Source: Mesorhizobium sp. B2-1-1 (GTDB lineage Bacteria; Pseudomonadota; Alphaproteobacteria; Rhizobiales; Rhizobiaceae). From it: a stretch of 64,000 nucleotides of DNA. Within the stretch, counting starts at the first letter, position 1; each line of letters begins with the position of its first letter. The position numbers and the translations under genes were made by a program. The notes beneath the pieces were generated by a model. That model made no database searches. It saw only the letters and a list, made by a program, of their open reading frames with translations, and was not told where the DNA came from. Positions 60,864-64,000 of the stretch are shown piece by piece. The DNA is taken from positions 2,053,501 through 2,117,500 of the forward strand of contig NZ_CP083954.1 of NCBI RefSeq assembly GCF_006442975.2. The letters run 5' to 3'.

Positions 60864-62747
60864 ATGATGACAGCCGTCTATCGCTGGTTCGAGAACTGGG
60901 TCTATCCGTTCAGGGAGCCCACGAATCTTCGGCCGCCGTCCGGCGTCGCCGGTTTTCTCTGGCACTATGTCGGCCAGGCCAAGTTCGCCTTCTTCGCCAT
61001 GCTGGTCATCGGCGGCATCGCGCCGCTGGTCGAGGCCGGGCTGTTCTACTTTGTCGGGCGGCTGGTCGACATCCTTGACCAGCTTCCCGGCGAACGCAGC
61101 TGGCATGCGCTGTGGACGGCCGCCGGGCCGGAACTTGTGTTCATGATCGTCGTGGTGCTGGTCGTCCGCACCATCGTCGTCGGCCTGTCGGCCCTGGTCG
61201 ACGAGCAGACGATCACGCCTGGCTTCTACAATCTGGTGCGTTGGCAGGCGCACCGGCACGTGTCGCGCCAGTCCTACTCCTTCTTCCAGAACGATTTCGC
61301 CGGCCGCATCGCGACAAAAGTCTGGCAGGCTGGGCAAGCGACCGGCGACCTGATGGAAAGCTTCATCGAGGTCGTCTGGTTCATGATCGTCTATACGGTG
61401 ACGACGCTGGCGCTGGTCGCGGGGCTCGATATCAGGCTCGCAGTGCTGGTGGTGATCTGGATCGCGGCCTTCGCCTGGCTGGCCAGGCTCTATCTGCCGG
61501 CAATCCGCAAACATGCCGAGGCGACCGCCGAGGCGGGGTCGATGATCACCGGCCGCATCGTCGATTCCTACTCCAACGTACAGACGCTGAAACTGTTCTC
61601 CGCCGATGGCGACGACCGCTACATCAGGAGCGGCTTCGACATCTATCTCGACGCGTTGCGCCCGTTCACGCGCCGGCTGACCGGCGTGCGCATGGCGCTG
61701 ACGACGCTGTCGGGCATCATGATCACGGCGATCGGCTGCTTTGCCGTCTATCTCTGGGTCGAGGGCTCGATTACCGTCGGCGCGGTCGCCTTCACGCTAT
61801 CGCTGGTGCTGCGGCTCAACATGCTGCTTGGCCGGCTGATGATGCAGCTCAACAGCATCCTGCGCAATCTCGGCGTGCTGGAGAATTCCAAGGCGCTGAT
61901 CTCGCAGCCGCTCGGTTTGGTCGACGCACCCGACGCCCGGGAACTGGTCGTGGCCGGCGGGCGCATCGAGGTGAAGAATGTCGAGTTCCACTACGGCAAG
62001 GGGTTCGGCGTGCTCAACGGCATCGATCTCGTGGTGCGGCCGGGCGAGAAGGTCGGGCTGGTCGGGCCGTCCGGCGCCGGCAAGACCACGCTCGCCAACC
62101 TTATCCTGCGGCTGTACGAACTCGAAGGCGGAAAGATCGCCATCGACGGCCAGGATGTCTCGCAGGTGACGCAAAATTCGCTGCGCGCCAATATCGGCGT
62201 CGTCAGTCAGGACACAGCGCTTTTCCACCGTTCGCTGCGCGACAATATCAAACTCGGCATGCCCGACGCCACCGACGCGCAGGTGATCGCGGCGGCCAGG
62301 AAAGCCGAGGCGCATGATTTCATCCTGACCTTGCGCGACAATCGCGACCGACAGGGCTACGAGGCCTATGTCGGCGAGCGCGGCGTCAAACTGTCGGGCG
62401 GCCAGCGCCAGCGCGTGGCGATCGCGCGTGTCTTCCTCAAGGATGCGCCGATCCTGATCCTGGACGAGGCGACCTCGGCACTCGATTCCGACATCGAGGC
62501 GGCGATCCAGGAAAACCTGACGCGGCTGATGGAAGGCAAGACGGTCATAGCCATCGCCCACCGGCTGTCGACCATCGCCGCGCTTGACCGCCTCGTCGTG
62601 CTCGACGGCGGCCGCATTGTCGAACAAGGCACGCATGACGAACTGGTGGCGCTCGACGGGCTCTACGCGCGGCTGTGGAAGCGTCAGTCCGGCGGCTTCC
62701 TCTATCACGAGGAAAGCGTGCTGGAAGAGACGCGGCCGGCGGAGTAG
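60864..62747 (+). CDS. ABC exporter, fused membrane and ATPase domains (second of pair)
   Basis: The 627-residue protein has the same layout as its neighbour: six membrane helices, Walker A GPSGAGKTT, LSGGQRQR, ILILDEATSALD and AIAHRLST. It is clearly a paralogue of the preceding gene, arisen by duplication. Start ATG 60864 (MMTAVYRWFENW) has no strong ribosome site; translation may depend on coupling to the first gene, and an in-frame ATG at 60816 overlapping that gene is possible. All ATPase motifs are intact in both, so both sites may be active. The substrate is unknown. Confidence 0.9.
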   Translation: MMTAVYRWFENWVYPFREPTNLRPPSGVAGFLWHYVGQAKFAFFAMLVIGGIAPLVEAGLFYFVGRLVDILDQLPGERSWHALWTAAGPELVFMIVVVLVVRTIVVGLSALVDEQTITPGFYNLVRWQAHRHVSRQSYSFFQNDFAGRIATKVWQAGQATGDLMESFIEVVWFMIVYTVTTLALVAGLDIRLAVLVVIWIAAFAWLARLYLPAIRKHAEATAEAGSMITGRIVDSYSNVQTLKLFSADGDDRYIRSGFDIYLDALRPFTRRLTGVRMALTTLSGIMITAIGCFAVYLWVEGSITVGAVAFTLSLVLRLNMLLGRLMMQLNSILRNLGVLENSKALISQPLGLVDAPDARELVVAGGRIEVKNVEFHYGKGFGVLNGIDLVVRPGEKVGLVGPSGAGKTTLANLILRLYELEGGKIAIDGQDVSQVTQNSLRANIGVVSQDTALFHRSLRDNIKLGMPDATDAQVIAAARKAEAHDFILTLRDNRDRQGYEAYVGERGVKLSGGQRQRVAIARVFLKDAPILILDEATSALDSDIEAAIQENLTRLMEGKTVIAIAHRLSTIAALDRLVVLDGGRIVEQGTHDELVALDGLYARLWKRQSGGFLYHEESVLEETRPAE

Positions 62748-62751
62748 CGGC

Positions 62752-63219
62752 ATGGGCGCGACCGACGAGATCGGCTATCTGCTGAAACGGCTGCGGCCGA
62801 CGACACCGGCCTTCGATACGCTGATGGAAGAGAGCCGGCGGGAGGGCTACTGGATGCTGGTGCGGCTTCGCGACGGCTGGGCAAGCGGCCGCAACAAGTT
62901 CCTGAAAAGAGGCGAGGCACTGTTCGGAGCCTGGCACGGCGGAGAACTCGCCGGCGTGTGCGGGCTGAACATCGATCCTTATTTCGAGGGCAGGGACCAT
63001 GGCCGGGTCCGGCATTTGTTCGTTGGCGCGCGCCATCGGCGCACGGGCCTTGGCCGGATGCTGGGCGAGACCGTTGTCGACAGGGCTCGTCACCATTTCG
63101 CGGTGCTCAACACCCGTGCGCCGCAGGACGCCTTCGGCTTCTATGAGCGGCTTGGCTTCGCGCCGGTGGCGGGCGAAGAATTCGTCACGCACCGGATGAT
63201 TTTCGCGAAAGGAGGTTGA
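62752..63219 (+). CDS. GNAT family acetyltransferase
   Basis: The 155-residue protein has VCGLNIDPYF, the VRHLFVGARHRRTGLGRML acetyl-CoA loop and the FGFYERLGFAPV motif. ATG 62752 follows GGCGGAGTAGCGGC, four bases past the exporter stop, so it is part of the same operon. The substrate is unknown. Confidence 0.85.
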   Translation: MGATDEIGYLLKRLRPTTPAFDTLMEESRREGYWMLVRLRDGWASGRNKFLKRGEALFGAWHGGELAGVCGLNIDPYFEGRDHGRVRHLFVGARHRRTGLGRMLGETVVDRARHHFAVLNTRAPQDAFGFYERLGFAPVAGEEFVTHRMIFAKGG

Positions 63220-63221
63220 AA

Positions 63222-63533
63222 ATGTCCTTGCGCCCGCCGTCCCGTCTGACCAGTGCCTCGGCCGCCGAAGCCGCCTTCGACGCGCTCGGCCATGAAGTCC
63301 TTGCCGAGAAGGCGGCGGCGCTCGGCCGCGCCGGACAGCGCGTCGAAGAAACGCTGGCCCGGCTGCGCAACAATGGCGACGAGCAGTTGCGTCCCAGGCT
63401 GCTCAAGGAGGCGGCGGTGGCGGTGCATGGCTATTTCATTCAGCGCGAACTGTGCGGCCTTCGAAAGCACGATGCCGTCATCCGCGAATACAACATCCCG
63501 ACGGCGGTGCTGGTCAGGCTCGGCGCCATGTAG
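63222..63533 (+). CDS. Small conserved hypothetical protein
   Basis: The 103-residue helical protein has SAAEAAFDALGHEVLAEKAA, a second helix with ETLARLRNNGDEQLRPRLLK and a C-terminal AVIREYNIPTAVLVRLGAM. I recall similar proteins in Rhizobiales but cannot name a family with confidence. ATG 63222 follows GGAGGTTGAAA; it lies two bases after the GNAT stop, so this is the last gene of the exporter operon. Its 3' end overlaps the convergent hydrolase by 20 bases. Confidence 0.75.
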   Translation: MSLRPPSRLTSASAAEAAFDALGHEVLAEKAAALGRAGQRVEETLARLRNNGDEQLRPRLLKEAAVAVHGYFIQRELCGLRKHDAVIREYNIPTAVLVRLGAM

Positions 63534-64000
63534 GGTTGGCGCTTGCCGCGCCGATTTCCCTGTGGAATCTCGCCAGGCGGCTGGCGAGCGCTTCGGGGTT
63601 CTCATCGGGGACGAAGTGCCCGCTGTCGGCAATGATGTCGCCCTCGACATTCGAAAGCCCGGCGGCCCTAAGGCCCTCGACATAGTCGCCGATATCGCCG
63701 GACTCGGCCGAGCCCCTGAGATACAGCACCGGAATCGCTGTAGGCGTCGCGGGCCGTGCAGCATTGGCTTTGGCATCTTCGGGGAAGGCGCGATACCAAT
63801 CGAAACCGGCCTGGAGGCTTTCAGGCCGGGAATAGGCTCTCGCATAGATTTCCCTGGCCTGCGCCGGGATCGATGTCCGATCCTTCGAAAGCACATTGAA
63901 GAAGAAGTCGAAATAGGTGCTTTGGTGGCCGCTCACCAGCGTTTCCGGTAGCGCCGGGACGGCATGGAAGGCAAAGTGCCAGATCCGCGGATTGCGAATG
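63514..64000 (-). CDS. Alpha/beta hydrolase, epoxide-hydrolase-like (C-terminal part)
   Basis: The visible 162 residues are the C-terminal end; the gene enters from the right edge in frame with IRNPRIWHFAFHAVPALPET. They include the cap segment SGHQSTYFDFFFNVLSKDRT, the acid in LYLRGSAESGD and the catalytic histidine in IIADSGHFVPDENPE. This arrangement is typical of epoxide- and haloalkane-hydrolase-like proteins. The nucleophile elbow lies outside the window. Confidence 0.82.
   Translation of the reverse strand, partial: IRNPRIWHFAFHAVPALPETLVSGHQSTYFDFFFNVLSKDRTSIPAQAREIYARAYSRPESLQAGFDWYRAFPEDAKANAARPATPTAIPVLYLRGSAESGDIGDYVEGLRAAGLSNVEGDIIADSGHFVPDENPEALASRLARFHREIGAASANPTWRRA

Noticed and set aside
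1..64000. tRNA, rRNA, CRISPR array, prophage or insertion sequence
   Set aside because: Reading both strands I found no tRNA T-arm pattern, no spaced direct repeats, and no transposase, integrase or phage structural gene.

Overview
This window is a chromosomal segment of a high-GC alphaproteobacterium of the order Rhizobiales, most likely Mesorhizobium or a close relative. The signs are a fused anthranilate synthase TrpE(G) preceded by a three-tryptophan leader peptide, a choline uptake operon of ChoXWV type, rhizobial intergenic palindromes, a stand-alone ClpS, and many conserved small Rhizobiales proteins. Genes are dense, lie on both strands, and nearly all look like core housekeeping or general metabolism. 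I see no prophage, plasmid, CRISPR, rRNA or tRNA.

Layout. 0-8 kb: a partial heme-utilisation/PNPOx-like gene, a short-chain dehydrogenase, an acetyltransferase, a glutathionyl-hydroquinone reductase, a Nudix hydrolase, a metallophosphoesterase, an alpha/beta hydrolase and a membrane-anchored TPR regulator. 8-10.4 kb: leuA with a leucine-rich leader peptide (leuL) and leader hairpins. 10.4-16.5 kb: a patch of damaged genes. It holds a frameshifted siderophore-interacting protein, a frameshifted exported protein, a wrecked VapC toxin beside an intact VapB, and an orphan Phd-type antitoxin, among intact SDR, DsrE, monooxygenase and AbrB-family genes. 16.5-19.8 kb: a cation diffusion facilitator and trpE(G) with its complete attenuation leader. 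19.8-28.4 kb: a deacylase, an MFS exporter, a flavin disulfide oxidoreductase, a sugar acetyltransferase, a GlxA-type regulator divergent from an isochorismatase-like hydrolase, and formate-tetrahydrofolate ligase.

28.8-36.2 kb is the most intriguing block. It is a one-direction operon of five proteins: a coiled-coil protein, an unknown, a MoxR-like AAA+ ATPase with a long private N-terminal half, an unknown, and a membrane-anchored DUF2333 protein. Between the ATPase gene and the next gene sits a 556-bp unit made of a DUF559 (Vsr-like) nuclease gene bounded by near-perfect inverted copies of a 66-bp palindromic repeat. It looks like a small mobile cassette.

36.5-45 kb: cytochrome c, thymidine kinase, choline ABC transporter choXWV with an internal terminator behind choX, a two-component system, small exported proteins and clpS. 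45-52 kb: a four-gene MoxR/DUF58/BatA-DUF4159/VWA operon, with a 51-bp tandem repeat in the DUF58 tail. 52-64 kb: DUF1285, a CoA-pyrophosphatase-type Nudix and CCA-adding enzyme operon, small DUF proteins, hemF, soxR with its operator, trmL, an unexplained short ORF with a strong ribosome site, a tandem pair of ABC exporters, an acetyltransferase and a partial alpha/beta hydrolase.

Regulatory logic visible in the sequence: trp and leu biosynthesis are each preceded by a leader peptide rich in the end-product amino acid; SoxR has a dyad operator just upstream; the SIP gene has a 30-bp palindrome upstream; and many operons use 1- or 4-base stop/start overlaps. Four genes carry disruptions, all read from this one sequence, so sequencing error cannot be excluded for the single-site ones.
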